Positions 19,449-29,214 are shown, counted from the first letter of the stretch. The stretch is DNA of 64,000 nucleotides from Desulfonauticus sp. (GCA_030950395.1 JAUZRP010000038.1:62001-126000), one strand, 5' to 3'. Notes: generated by a model not told the origin, from the letters alone. Program-made: numbers and translations.

Positions 19449-20507
19449 TTATATTTGAGTCAAAAACTCATATAGTCTGGTCACAGTATTGTTTAAAGAA
19501 AAGTTATTTTGGATTTGTTGCCAAAAAATTGTTTTTAAACGAAGCAGGTCATCTTTCGATAATTTCAACAATCCCTTTAACACTTGAGCCAAGTCTTCTG
19601 GAGTGCTTTTAAAGGCAATTATTCCCTCCAAAAAATCTTTAGGCCATATTTCTCTTACTCCCCCAACATCTCTGGCCACGCAAACTAACCCTTCGGCCAT
19701 GGCTTCTAATAAGCTATTGGGCAGTCCTTCGCTGTAAGAAGCCAAAATAAACATATCTGCCTGTCTTAAAATGTTTTCTACATTTTTTTGGAACCCGTAC
19801 CAAGAAATATTTTTTTCCAATTTAAGTTTTTTAGCAAGCTCTTTTAATTCTTGTTCACACCTGCCAGTACCGACCACATGATAGTGGAATTTAAATCCGT
19901 TTTGTTTTAGCAAATATAGAGCCTTTAGTATGAATTCATGTCCCTTATCTGGATTTAATTGACTTGTAGAAATAAATTGTAAAGGCTGGTTGATTTTTTT
20001 TGGTGCTTGGGTGCTTGGTTGTTTTCCTGTATAAATAACTTTTATTCTATTTGCTGTGAGACAAGGTAGTGTCTTTAGTAAGCCCTGTTTTATAAATTCA
20101 CAAGGCACTAAGATCGTTGGTCGTATCCACTTATCTATTAATCTAACATCTATCTTATTTTTCATATCTCCAGGCAGTCCAACTCTGTGGATTACAGGTA
20201 TGTCTGCCAGTTTTGCGGCAATACCAGCGGTTCGCAAATCTTTTCCTACGTTCACAATTACTCTATCTATGTTTTCTTTTTGAAAAAGACGCCAAAATAA
20301 ATAAATAGTTTTGGGATTATAATCGGGACCAAAGTTAAAGGCATAGGCTTTTAGGCCTAGCGCTTTGGCCTTTTCTATAAACGCTCCTTCCCTCCCCACG
20401 ATAAAACATTCTATCCCTAGCTGCTGTTTTAGGCCAAGGGCCATATCCAGCATCCAGGTCTTTACTCCTCCCCACTTATGGGTAGAATTAATAAAGGCTA
20501 CTTGCAT
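19449..20507 (-). CDS. Glycosyltransferase family 4
   Basis: 352-aa GT-B glycosyltransferase. N-terminal INSTHKWGGVKTWMLDMA near residues 6-23 is the GT4 Gly-rich loop. The donor domain shows FISTSQLNPDKGHEFILKAL near 184 and the E-x7-E motif EGLPNSLLE near 260, then ARDVGGVREIWP. It overlaps the upstream glycosyltransferase by 10 bases (20498-20507), so the two are one operon, convergent to the plus-strand O-antigen block. Base composition is closer to the genome background than that block. Confidence 0.9.
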   Translation of the reverse strand: MQVAFINSTHKWGGVKTWMLDMALGLKQQLGIECFIVGREGAFIEKAKALGLKAYAFNFGPDYNPKTIYLFWRLFQKENIDRVIVNVGKDLRTAGIAAKLADIPVIHRVGLPGDMKNKIDVRLIDKWIRPTILVPCEFIKQGLLKTLPCLTANRIKVIYTGKQPSTQAPKKINQPLQFISTSQLNPDKGHEFILKALYLLKQNGFKFHYHVVGTGRCEQELKELAKKLKLEKNISWYGFQKNVENILRQADMFILASYSEGLPNSLLEAMAEGLVCVARDVGGVREIWPKDFLEGIIAFKSTPEDLAQVLKGLLKLSKDDLLRLKTIFWQQIQNNFSLNNTVTRLYEFLTQI

Positions 20508-21595
20508 AATAAACTTTGGTATAACGTAAGGGTTCTATCGCGCATGGCCTTTAGAGAGAAATGCTCTAAAAGCTTATCCGTAGAAACTCTTGGCATGGCT
20601 AAGGCCTTAGATAAATTTTCCAAGGCAGTTTTTTTTTCATCAATAAACATAATTCTTGAGTAATATTCTTTTATTTCTTTTACAGGTTCAGACTCTCTAG
20701 CTAAAATGGGTAGCCCACAGCCACAAGCTTCCAGCACTACGCCGGGCATGCCCTCTACTTCTGGCTCAGAAGTAAATAAGAGCAAATCCAAGTCTAAATA
20801 ATAAGAAAAAACATCTTTTTTTTGACCTAAAAAAAGAATGTTTTCCTTTGCCCAAGCAGGAATTTTGCTCTTCCAAAAGGTAATATCTCCACCTCCAATA
20901 ACTACAAAAAGATAATTTTTATCCTGTTTCAATACTTCTAGGGCAAAATTTAAAAAATAGTCTAAACCTTTTCCTCTAGCTATTCTTCCTACAAAACCAA
21001 TTTTGATCTGTTTTAAGTTAGTTAATTCTGTTTTCTTTGTCTTTATATTTTGAGTTAAATTTATTCCATTATGTAATATCAAACATTTACTTTTTAATCC
21101 TATAGTATGTTGCAAAAAATAATTTAAGGATTCTTTAGATACAAAAAGTATTTTTTTAGATAGTAGTAAATGAATAATATTTTCTTCAAAAATTTGTTTT
21201 TTTCGATGTAATCCCCTTGCATACCAATGTAATTTGGCTAAATGCACCTGACCGATACGAACAGGCACACCCGCAATAAAAGCAGCTAAAATGCCAGAAA
21301 TATTTCCCCCAAAAGAATGAGTATGCACAATATCGGCTTGATATTTCTTAAATAATCTGGCCATTTTTATAATACCAATAGGATCCCATTTTCCTCGAAG
21401 AGGCAAATAATGACAGAATACTCCTTTTTTTTGGAGTTCCTCAAACAAAATTCCTTTTTTTTTGTAAGTTACAATGTGCACATGATAAAAAGGAGTAAGT
21501 TCGGGCAATAAGGCATAAAGACGCCTTTGTACACCTCCTAAATCTAAATTGTTAGTTACTCGAAACAAAACAGGTTTTGAATGTTTGCTATTCAT
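20498..21595 (-). CDS. Glycosyltransferase family 4
   Basis: 365-aa GT-B glycosyltransferase. The N-terminus VTNNLDLGGVQRRLYALLPE matches the GT4 acceptor loop. THSFGGNISGILAAF near 92 and KIGFVGRIARGKGLDYFLNF near 198 (donor domain start) follow, with E-x7-E in EGMPGVVLE near 280 and ARESEPVKEI after it. First gene of a two-gene operon with the downstream GT4. Likely builds the core or repeat unit of lipopolysaccharide; the sugar donor is unknown. Confidence 0.9.
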   Translation of the reverse strand: MNSKHSKPVLFRVTNNLDLGGVQRRLYALLPELTPFYHVHIVTYKKKGILFEELQKKGVFCHYLPLRGKWDPIGIIKMARLFKKYQADIVHTHSFGGNISGILAAFIAGVPVRIGQVHLAKLHWYARGLHRKKQIFEENIIHLLLSKKILFVSKESLNYFLQHTIGLKSKCLILHNGINLTQNIKTKKTELTNLKQIKIGFVGRIARGKGLDYFLNFALEVLKQDKNYLFVVIGGGDITFWKSKIPAWAKENILFLGQKKDVFSYYLDLDLLLFTSEPEVEGMPGVVLEACGCGLPILARESEPVKEIKEYYSRIMFIDEKKTALENLSKALAMPRVSTDKLLEHFSLKAMRDRTLTLYQSLLCK

Positions 21596-21857
21596 AAATT
21601 ACAGTGTGATGTAAATAAAACGTTAATTTGGTAGGTACTAATTTACCTGACTTTTTACAAGATAATCTTTGACTGCTGATTATGTAAAGTAAATGATAGC
21701 CTTTTCCTCAACACATTTCAGAAAAAGTGTTTCCTCAAAACATGGAAGTTGTTGAGGAATGTATTTTTTAGTTTTGAGGTAGGGCTGTTGTGCGTTGCTT
21801 TTTGTTGTAGAACTAAAGCGTAAAAAGGCAGGCCCTCGCCTAATCGCCAATTACTAA

Positions 21858-23267
21858 TTAAGGTTTTAATTGACTGACTGAATTGATTAAAAACTGAACA
21901 ATATTTTGAGGCAAAAGCCCTATGACAAGAATGCCCACACTAAGGCTAAAGGCTACCAGGTTACTATTAAAGTCTGTTGCCAGTTCTTGCTCTGTGGGTT
22001 CTTTGGTGTAAGCAAAACGCACTAAATTTAGATAATAAAAGATGGCAATGCCTGTATTTAAGGCAGCAATTATAACCAGCCAATTAAAACCATGCCCCCA
22101 AAGCGAAGTCAAAAGAAAAAACTTACCTGTAAAGCCTATGGTAGGCGGAATGCCTGCTAACCCAAAGGCAGCTACTGCTAGCACAAAGGCAAAGATTGGG
22201 GCACGTTGATACAATCCCTGTAAGTCTTCTATAGACACATTATTTCCATCTTGTCCAAGATGGGTAATTACCCAGAAAATGGCCAAATTCATCAACACAT
22301 AGGCAAAGACATAAAAAGCCACGGAGCCAAGCCCTTGCGTTGTCCCTACTACCAGGCCCATTACCATATAACCTGCATGGGAAATAGTAGAATAGCCAAG
22401 TAAGCGTTTAACATCTTTTTGGACCAGGGCCAATATATTACCATATGTCATAGAGCAAGCCGCAAATATGGCTAAAATTGTTTTTAATTCTACACAAGGA
22501 ACAAAACTTACCAATCTGATTAAGACAATAACCGCTCCTATTTTGGGCATAACTGCTGCAAAAGTAGCGGTTTCGTTGCTGGTCCCTTCATATAAGTCAG
22601 GACTCCAGAAGTGAAATGGGAACAAGGATAATTTATATAAAAAACTTAACAAAAATAATCCCAATCCAATAATAGATAGGGTAGAAGCAGTAAAATTCCA
22701 ATTTTGGGTAGCAAGAGTGGTTAAAAAGGTAGTATGATGAACTGCTAAGATATAGGATACGCCGTACAAACCAAGAGCAGTGGCAACTGCACCATAGAGC
22801 ATGTATTTTATAGCTGCTTCTACGGCTTTAGGACTATTGCTTCTAAGAGGCACTAAAATGTATAAGCTATAAGAAGTAAGTTCTAAAGCAATATAAATGG
22901 TAAAAATTTCTATAGAGCTGCTTAAAAATAAAATCCCAAGGCTACTTAAGCACATAAACAAATAATAATCTGATTTTTTTACCGAAGCAGTTAATTGGGG
23001 ATTTTTTTTGGCATTAAGCACACATATAGTTAGTCCTAGATAAGTAAGCAATTTAAAAAATTGACTCAGTCTATCTATTTTATAGGTGTTAAAAAATAGT
23101 AAGCCCTTTGCTGGCAAAGAATAAAAACACACCCCAAGTCCTATAAACAAGGCATACGAAAGCCACTGAGTAGATAGATTCTTTTTACTCAGAGTTTGAA
23201 AGAAAAGGACTATTACCAGAAATATAAGATAAATCTCAGGTAAAAATAAGTACATATTCTTAATCAA
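21858..23267 (-). CDS. nuoN: NADH-quinone oxidoreductase subunit N
   Basis: Antiporter-like proton-channel subunit of complex I, 469 aa with about 14 membrane helices. Family residues are in place: Glu in ALELTSY at E129 (TM5) and Lys in LYKLSLFPFHFW at K212 (TM7). AFGLAGIPPTIGFTGKFF near 364 is the TM12 region. Last gene of the operon, overlapping nuoM by 8 bases. It follows that proton translocation is expected to work as in canonical NuoN. Confidence 0.95.
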   Translation of the reverse strand: MIKNMYLFLPEIYLIFLVIVLFFQTLSKKNLSTQWLSYALFIGLGVCFYSLPAKGLLFFNTYKIDRLSQFFKLLTYLGLTICVLNAKKNPQLTASVKKSDYYLFMCLSSLGILFLSSSIEIFTIYIALELTSYSLYILVPLRSNSPKAVEAAIKYMLYGAVATALGLYGVSYILAVHHTTFLTTLATQNWNFTASTLSIIGLGLFLLSFLYKLSLFPFHFWSPDLYEGTSNETATFAAVMPKIGAVIVLIRLVSFVPCVELKTILAIFAACSMTYGNILALVQKDVKRLLGYSTISHAGYMVMGLVVGTTQGLGSVAFYVFAYVLMNLAIFWVITHLGQDGNNVSIEDLQGLYQRAPIFAFVLAVAAFGLAGIPPTIGFTGKFFLLTSLWGHGFNWLVIIAALNTGIAIFYYLNLVRFAYTKEPTEQELATDFNSNLVAFSLSVGILVIGLLPQNIVQFLINSVSQLKP

Positions 23268-24771
23268 TGTCCTTCTCCTTTTTAACTAAGGTTAAATTAA
23301 TGTTTGAACTTTTTTGCACCGTATGTACCTTAATCAAACTCTTTTGAATAGATTTGTCCATTGTTTGTAAGGCTAATTTGGGTGCAAATCCTAAATAAAA
23401 GACTAAAAGGCCTAAAGGTACTAAGTATAACCATTCTCTTGCATTTAAATCTGTAAAATTTTTGCCTTTACTTGGTTCTCCCCAGGCTAATTTTTGTAAC
23501 AGTCTCAACATATAAGCAGCTGCCAGCAGAGCCCCAGGGACAGCCATCAATCCCACGATCTTATATTTTTCAAATACACCAATTAAAACCAGAGCTTCTC
23601 CTACAAAGCTGTTAGTGCCAGGAAAAGCTAAAGAAGACAGAGAAAATAAGCCAAAAAAGAACATGTAGGCAGGTAAATACTTGCCAAGTCCAAGATTATC
23701 TTCAATTTCTCGGCTATGGCTACGTTCATAAATAGCACCTACAAGCATAAATAGAGCACCTGTAGTAATACCATGATTTAACATTTGCATAATAGCCCCT
23801 TCTACTCCACGTAAGTTAAACATAAAAATTCCCAGAGTGACAAATCCCATGTGGGCTACTGAAGAATAGGCTATTAATTTTTTCATGTCTGTTTGTCCCA
23901 AGGCAACCAATCCTCCGTATAAAATAGACGCCAGCGATAGAACGATCATTAAGGGAGCAAAATAAACACTGGCTGCAGGAGTTAAACCTAGACAAAATCT
24001 AAGAAAGCCATAAGTACCCATTTTCAATAAAACAGAGGCCAGCAAAACAGAACCAGCAGTTGGAGCTTCTACGTGAGCTGCCGGTAACCAGGTATGGAAA
24101 GGAAACATTGGCACTTTAATGGCAAAAGCAATAGCCATGGCCAAGAAGGCCCAGAATTGGAAATGGAAAGGAAAGTCCATTTTTAACAATTCTGGAATAG
24201 AAAAAGTACCTCCTTTTAAATAAAAGGCTATAATAGCCACTAGTAAGAGGGTGCTTCCTGCTAAAGTGTAAATAAAAAACTTAATAGAGGCATATTTTCT
24301 CCTGGGACCACCCCAAATAGCAATTAACAAAAACATAGGGATAAGCATTGCTTCCCAAAAAACGTAAAACAAGACCAAATCCAAAGCCACAAATACCCCG
24401 ATACAAGCTGAGGTCATGAGAAGCAAACAAATATGGAATTCTTTGACTCTCTTTTGAATGTAATTCCAGGAACACAACACACATAAAGGCAACAAAAATA
24501 CCGTTAATAGTACCATTAAATAACTAATACCATCTATACCTAGATGGTAGTTAATGTGAAATTGCTTAATCCAAGGGTGAAATTCAATAAATTGAAATTT
24601 AGCAGAATTTAACTGAAACTTTAATAAAGGCAAGGCTAGTCCCATTTCTATCAAACTAATAATCAAAGTAATAATACGAATCGCTTTTTCTTGTTTAATG
24701 CCAATTAAAAATACCACCCCAAGCAAAGGAAAAAAAATCAAACTACTTAAAATAGGCCAAGTTTCCACCAT
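23260..24771 (-). CDS. nuoM: NADH-quinone oxidoreductase subunit M
   Basis: Antiporter-like subunit of complex I, 503 aa. Seen: FYVFWEAMLIPMF with Glu140 (TM5), AIKVPMFPFHTWLP with Lys219 (TM7), VLLKMGTYGFLR (TM8 Lys) and SLAFPGTNSFVGEALVL with the TM12 Glu of NuoM. These residues separate it from NuoL/N. A spacer of 83 bases separates it from the upstream antiporter-like gene, the largest gap in the downstream half of the operon. Confidence 0.96.
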   Translation of the reverse strand: MVETWPILSSLIFFPLLGVVFLIGIKQEKAIRIITLIISLIEMGLALPLLKFQLNSAKFQFIEFHPWIKQFHINYHLGIDGISYLMVLLTVFLLPLCVLCSWNYIQKRVKEFHICLLLMTSACIGVFVALDLVLFYVFWEAMLIPMFLLIAIWGGPRRKYASIKFFIYTLAGSTLLLVAIIAFYLKGGTFSIPELLKMDFPFHFQFWAFLAMAIAFAIKVPMFPFHTWLPAAHVEAPTAGSVLLASVLLKMGTYGFLRFCLGLTPAASVYFAPLMIVLSLASILYGGLVALGQTDMKKLIAYSSVAHMGFVTLGIFMFNLRGVEGAIMQMLNHGITTGALFMLVGAIYERSHSREIEDNLGLGKYLPAYMFFFGLFSLSSLAFPGTNSFVGEALVLIGVFEKYKIVGLMAVPGALLAAAYMLRLLQKLAWGEPSKGKNFTDLNAREWLYLVPLGLLVFYLGFAPKLALQTMDKSIQKSLIKVHTVQKSSNINLTLVKKEKDID

Positions 24772-24854
24772 ATGCTACTCCACTAAAAATGTACCTGCAA
24801 AATAAAGTGTTACATATTAAGTTTTAAAGGGCTTAACTTTAAAGTTAACACCGC

Positions 24855-26630
24855 TTAAATCCTAAAAAAGTAAACCAAAGCAAAAATAACAAATGCTATA
24901 GCTACACTAATACCCACATAAATTCGGACATCACCCTTTTGCACCTTGGAGATACTACCTCCACAGTGCACGAAATTATAAGCAAACCCATCCACAGCTC
25001 TGTCAATATCTTCCCAATCAAACAAAGCTGCTCCTCTAGCCAATCCCATAAGACCACGTAAACCTGCCCGCTCGTAAACTTCAGACCACCAATTGTCTAT
25101 CTTTTCTATAGGTGTCTTGCAAAGCTTTAAAAACCAATTGCCTATTAAACGATAAAAATAATCAAAATCTAAATTAATTTTGGCCTCAGGAGTAAGTTTT
25201 TTGCGCAGTAAATAAAAACCAAGACCAGTAAAGGACAGTAACAACAAACTTTGTTCCAGGTGCCAAGGTGTGTAAGGTGTATACTCCACTTCAAAGGGTA
25301 AAAGGTGATAAAGAAAATGAGGATAAACACCTATAAAGAAACATAAAAAGCTAGCGATAAACATTGCTACGTACATGTTTTTGGGTAAAGGTTTTATATC
25401 GCCTTTAAATTCTTTCTTTCCATAGAAAGCAAAATAAGGGAGTTTTATACCTACGGATAAAAATGTACCTACAGCTGCAAGCTCTAAGCCCAAAGCCAAG
25501 ATAGTTCTGTGAGCTTCTGCGGCCCCGGCAATGACCATGGTTTTACTAACAAAACCTGAAAACAGAGGAAAACCAGAAATGGACACAGCTCCTACCATAT
25601 AAAAGACAAGGACCCAGGGCAGTTTGCTCACAAGTCCCCCTAGTTCAGAAAGTTTGGCCGTGCCTGTAGCGTATAACAGAGAACCAGCTCCCATAAATAA
25701 GAGTCCTTTATACAAGATGTGAGCATAAGCATGGGCACATGCTCCGTTTAAGGTCATACTAGTGCCTATACCTATGCCAGCTACCATGTATCCCACCTGA
25801 GAGACAATATGATAAGCTAAAATTCTCCTAGCATTATTCTCTATGGTTGCATAAAAAACTCCATAGATTGCCATAATCGTTCCCGCAATAGCCAGCACTT
25901 CAAAACCAGCAAATCCTCTTGCCAATACATAAACTGCGGTTTTGGTGGTAAAAGCGCTCATAAAAACCGCACCTGTAATAGTAGCCTCTGGATAAGCATC
26001 AGGTAACCAGGCATGTAGAGGCACTACAGCTGCATTTACGGCAAAGCCAATTAGAATTAAGTAGTCATAAATCGTGGCCCTAGCTGGAGAAATGGGAACA
26101 AAATCAAAATTACCCACGGTCTTGTAACGTAACAATAAACCTCCTAGCAAAAATAGCCCACCTAAGGTATGGAAAATAAAATATCTAAAACCAGCATTTG
26201 TTGCTTTAGTGTTAGTTTTGTTGAGCCAAATCAAAAAGACGGAGGCAACAGCCATCAGCTCCCAAAAGATAAATAAAGTAAAATAATCTCCCGCAAAAGT
26301 AGAGCCAAATGCTCCTGCTACATATAGCGCTGCTGCAATGTGCTGAGCCCTTTCTTTTACATGGAAAGCATAAATAAAACCTATAATAGCCTGAATAGCA
26401 AAAACATGGGCAAACACTATAGAAAGGGCATCTACCCGCCCTAAAGTTAATTTAAAGCCCAAATAGTGAATGACGTCATACGTACCTGGCTTCATAGCCA
26501 GCACAGCCAAAATAGCCAGGATGCCCGGCAAGGGCAATATGTACTTGAAACTTTCGTGTTTCCAGACCGCTAAAATACCTGCAAAAATTATAAAAATAAA
26601 AGCTGGATGAATAAAATTAATCGTGTTCAT
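24855..26630 (-). CDS. Complex I antiporter-like subunit (MrpD/NuoL-like, Lys-less TM7)
   Basis: 591-aa antiporter-like membrane subunit in the nuoL position of the operon. It has the proton-conducting transporter fold, with FIFWELMAV (Glu124, TM5), SAFTTKTAVY (Lys230, TM8) and LFSGFVSKTMV (TM12 Lys). Where the other three paralogues in this operon carry a TM7 Lys, it has Asn199 (AVNAAVVPLHAWLP). After the last core helix it carries about 100 extra residues, including an amphipathic stretch and a final membrane helix, which may act like the NuoL lateral helix. Genome pipelines usually label such genes Na+/H+ antiporter subunit D. Overlaps the 85-aa gene by 14 bases. Confidence 0.85.
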   Translation of the reverse strand: MNTINFIHPAFIFIIFAGILAVWKHESFKYILPLPGILAILAVLAMKPGTYDVIHYLGFKLTLGRVDALSIVFAHVFAIQAIIGFIYAFHVKERAQHIAAALYVAGAFGSTFAGDYFTLFIFWELMAVASVFLIWLNKTNTKATNAGFRYFIFHTLGGLFLLGGLLLRYKTVGNFDFVPISPARATIYDYLILIGFAVNAAVVPLHAWLPDAYPEATITGAVFMSAFTTKTAVYVLARGFAGFEVLAIAGTIMAIYGVFYATIENNARRILAYHIVSQVGYMVAGIGIGTSMTLNGACAHAYAHILYKGLLFMGAGSLLYATGTAKLSELGGLVSKLPWVLVFYMVGAVSISGFPLFSGFVSKTMVIAGAAEAHRTILALGLELAAVGTFLSVGIKLPYFAFYGKKEFKGDIKPLPKNMYVAMFIASFLCFFIGVYPHFLYHLLPFEVEYTPYTPWHLEQSLLLLSFTGLGFYLLRKKLTPEAKINLDFDYFYRLIGNWFLKLCKTPIEKIDNWWSEVYERAGLRGLMGLARGAALFDWEDIDRAVDGFAYNFVHCGGSISKVQKGDVRIYVGISVAIAFVIFALVYFFRI

Positions 26631-26874
26631 AGAAGTCCTCGTCTTTTCCTAAAAAAGTATGTGCGCATCCTTTAGCCACTTTTACCAGAAGAACAGTACA
26701 CCCAAGGCCAAACAAAGCCCAAAAACCTGGAAAATTTTCTGCTTCAAAATGAGGATGGTGAGGTCGAATAAAAATATTTAAAATAACTAAACAGGCTAAC
26801 ACTGAAAAGAAAAAATTTTTCCACCAATCACTTTTTTCTCTTGCTCTTATCAAAATATCCCTTAAAAAGGCCAT
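26617..26874 (-). CDS. Small two-helix membrane protein in the complex I operon
   Basis: 85-aa protein of unrecognised family. It has two hydrophobic segments (about residues 21-37 and 49-66) with a His/Pro-rich link (RPHHPHF) and an acidic C-terminus (GKDEDFYEHD). It overlaps both neighbours (13 bases with the upstream, 14 with the downstream antiporter-like gene), so it is translated as part of the complex I operon. Likely a small accessory subunit of the antiporter module. It does not look like NuoK, which is already present at 28361. Confidence 0.7.
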   Translation of the reverse strand: MAFLRDILIRAREKSDWWKNFFFSVLACLVILNIFIRPHHPHFEAENFPGFWALFGLGCTVLLVKVAKGCAHTFLGKDEDFYEHD

Positions 26875-28355
26875 CTCACCCCTCCCAAACTCTTAATAAA
26901 GTTCAAAAATGGATCTGGATATAATCCGAGCAAAACAGAAATAATAGCCGTTATACAAAGAGGCACTACCATCACCATGGGCGCTTCCGTGTAGGAATCA
27001 ATATTTACATCTGGATGAGGTTTAGCAAAAAAACCTTTATACACAATAGGGACAAAGTAACCAGCATTTAAAATCGTACTTGCCAGCAGGGCAACTAATA
27101 AAATTATTCTATTTATATCTATAGCTCCGTTGACCAAATACCATTTGCTCACAAAACCACATACAGGCGGCACTCCTATCATGCTCAAAGAGGCTAAGGC
27201 AAAGGCCCCGTAAGTAAAAGGCATTTTTTTGCCTAATCCATCCATTAAGCTAATCTTTTTTAAATGAGTTGATACATAAATCGCACCGGCAGCAAAAAAC
27301 AACGTAATTTTACTAAAAGCATGGTTGGCAATATGAATAAGTCCACCTGCTACCCCAAAAGGAGACAGCATAGCCACACCTAAAATAATATAAGATAACT
27401 GACTTACCGTAGAATAAGCCAACCTTGCTTTTAAGTCATCCTTAGTTAAGGCAATTAACGATGCCGTGACAATGGTAAAAGCAGCCAGGTACGCTGTGGG
27501 CAGGCCAAGATGAAAGGCTTTCATAGCCTGCAAGCCAAACACAGATAAAATGATTCTACTGATAGAAAAGACACCGGCCTTAACAACGGCCACAGCATGA
27601 AGCAAGGCAGATACAGGAGTTGGAGCGACCATGGCCGAAGGCAGCCAATTGTGAAGAGGCATAATTGCAGCTTTGGCTAAACCAAAAATAAACAAAAAAT
27701 AGGTTATACTAATCCAGATAGGATTGGTGCCTGGAGGAAAAATCCCGTGCGTAATGTCACCTAATCTAAAATCCAGCGTGCCAGCTAAAACATAGGTCAA
27801 AATCATGGCCGGCAAAAGAAACATTTTAGAAGTTCCCATCAAATAGACTATGTACTTTTTAGCTCCCCTGTAAGCCTCTTCGTCCTGATGATGAGCCACT
27901 AGAGGATAGGTAAAGATGGTAATAATTTCGTAAAATAGGTACAGGGTAAAAACATTTCCACTCAGAGCTACTCCCTGGGCTCCAAAAATAGCAATGGCAA
28001 AACATATATAATATCTGGTTTGGGCGTGTTCTTTTAGGGAACGCATGTAACCCACATTATAACTAGTAGCAAAAAACCAGAGAAAAGACGAAATAATAGC
28101 AAAAATTAAACTCAATCCATCCGCGCAAAATTTTACCTTAATGCCGGGCAAAATCGTAAATAAAGTGTAAGTATAAATATTGCCTTTTAAAACTCCAATA
28201 CCTATCGGGATTAAGCTAAAAAAAGTTAATAAGGCCGCCACAAAAGATACGCCCTCTCGCAAATTTTCATTATGACGAGTTAGCCAAATAAATAGTGGTG
28301 TTACCATGGTAATGGCTATGGGAATAAGCAAAGCAGAAGAATGAATAATGTTCAT
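26862..28355 (-). CDS. Complex I antiporter-like subunit (MrpD-like)
   Basis: 497-aa proton-conducting membrane subunit. Seen: LFYEIITIF with Glu143 (TM5), LAKAAIMPLHNWLP with Lys228 (TM7), HAVAVVKAGVFSISR (TM8 Lys) and PPVCGFVSKWYLV (TM12 Lys). It resembles MrpD and hydrogenase-type antiporter subunits more than classical NuoL and lacks a NuoL-length C-terminal extension. Starts 5 bases after nuoK. With the 591-aa gene, nuoM and nuoN, the operon therefore encodes four antiporter-type subunits instead of three. Confidence 0.87.
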   Translation of the reverse strand: MNIIHSSALLIPIAITMVTPLFIWLTRHNENLREGVSFVAALLTFFSLIPIGIGVLKGNIYTYTLFTILPGIKVKFCADGLSLIFAIISSFLWFFATSYNVGYMRSLKEHAQTRYYICFAIAIFGAQGVALSGNVFTLYLFYEIITIFTYPLVAHHQDEEAYRGAKKYIVYLMGTSKMFLLPAMILTYVLAGTLDFRLGDITHGIFPPGTNPIWISITYFLFIFGLAKAAIMPLHNWLPSAMVAPTPVSALLHAVAVVKAGVFSISRIILSVFGLQAMKAFHLGLPTAYLAAFTIVTASLIALTKDDLKARLAYSTVSQLSYIILGVAMLSPFGVAGGLIHIANHAFSKITLFFAAGAIYVSTHLKKISLMDGLGKKMPFTYGAFALASLSMIGVPPVCGFVSKWYLVNGAIDINRIILLVALLASTILNAGYFVPIVYKGFFAKPHPDVNIDSYTEAPMVMVVPLCITAIISVLLGLYPDPFLNFIKSLGGVRWPF

Positions 28356-28360
28356 GGTTA

Positions 28361-28669
28361 CTAGCCTCTTAACAAATTAGTGTTTTTAACTATTATGCGT
28401 CCAAATCTTCTAAAAACAACCAACACAAGGGCCAAAAAAATCGTAGCCTCTGCTGCAGCCAAGCCCATCACCACTAACGTGCCAGCTTGGCCTAAAAAGT
28501 CTGCAGTAGGAGTCAATTTGGCTGAAGCCATAATAGCTAAGCCAGCTCCGTTTAGTAATAATTCAATAGAAATAAGAATGCCCACAAATGTCCTTCGCCA
28601 CACAACGCCTATTAAGCCCATGCACATTAAAAATAAAGCCACTAAATGATAAATTAATAAATAATTCAT
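28361..28669 (-). CDS. nuoK: NADH-quinone oxidoreductase subunit K
   Basis: 102-aa three-helix membrane subunit of complex I, related to MrpC. Typical NuoK pattern: GLIGVVWRRTFVGILISIELLLNG (read in parts) with the conserved Glu in ISIELLLN near 36 (TM2) and a second acidic residue in GLAAAEATIFLAL near 72 (TM3). Both are part of the family's membrane proton path. Four bases after nuoJ. Confidence 0.95.
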   Translation of the reverse strand: MNYLLIYHLVALFLMCMGLIGVVWRRTFVGILISIELLLNGAGLAIMASAKLTPTADFLGQAGTLVVMGLAAAEATIFLALVLVVFRRFGRIIVKNTNLLRG

Positions 28670-28673
28670 AAAC

Positions 28674-29213
28674 CTATTCCTCTTGTTTGGCTTGATCTAA
28701 TTGCTCCATTTGAATTCTCTTTTTTTCAAACCCTAAGATTACAGCCCCCATCATAGCTATCAAAAGCACCAAAGAAATTAATTCAAAAGGCAGTACATAG
28801 GGACCAAGAAAAAATTTACCCAGTGTTTGCACAGAAGAAATTTGAGGCACAGGAATGGAAGTAGTTATTTCTTTTACTAGAAAATATCCAAGTACAGCTA
28901 CCGGCAAGATCGGCAAAAGACAGACTAAGAAATACTGGCTACTTTTTCGGGATTCAGTAAGTCCAAATTGGGCCCTTCTGGTAAAGGCAATGGCAAAAAA
29001 GATAATTACACTTACTGCTCCTACATAAATTAATACCTGCATTATACCTATAAAAGGAGCGGCCATTAAAAAATATAAACCTGCTCCTCCAAATAAGGTC
29101 AAGATAAGCCCTGTTAAACTTCTAACAATATTATTAGCAAATACGGTAATAAAACCCCCCACCACCACAATTAGTATATGCAAAATTAAAGTAATGAGAC
29201 CTAATCGTTCCAT
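28674..29213 (-). CDS. nuoJ: NADH-quinone oxidoreductase subunit J
   Basis: 179-aa five-helix membrane subunit of complex I. The NuoJ signature is present: FLMAAPFIGIMQVLIYVGAV near residues 48-67 (TM3 with the conserved Tyr) then VIIFFAIAFTRRAQ. The C-terminal helix ends in a charged tail. Directly downstream of nuoI with one base between them. Confidence 0.95.
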   Translation of the reverse strand: MERLGLITLILHILIVVVGGFITVFANNIVRSLTGLILTLFGGAGLYFLMAAPFIGIMQVLIYVGAVSVIIFFAIAFTRRAQFGLTESRKSSQYFLVCLLPILPVAVLGYFLVKEITTSIPVPQISSVQTLGKFFLGPYVLPFELISLVLLIAMMGAVILGFEKKRIQMEQLDQAKQEE

Positions 29214-29214
29214 G

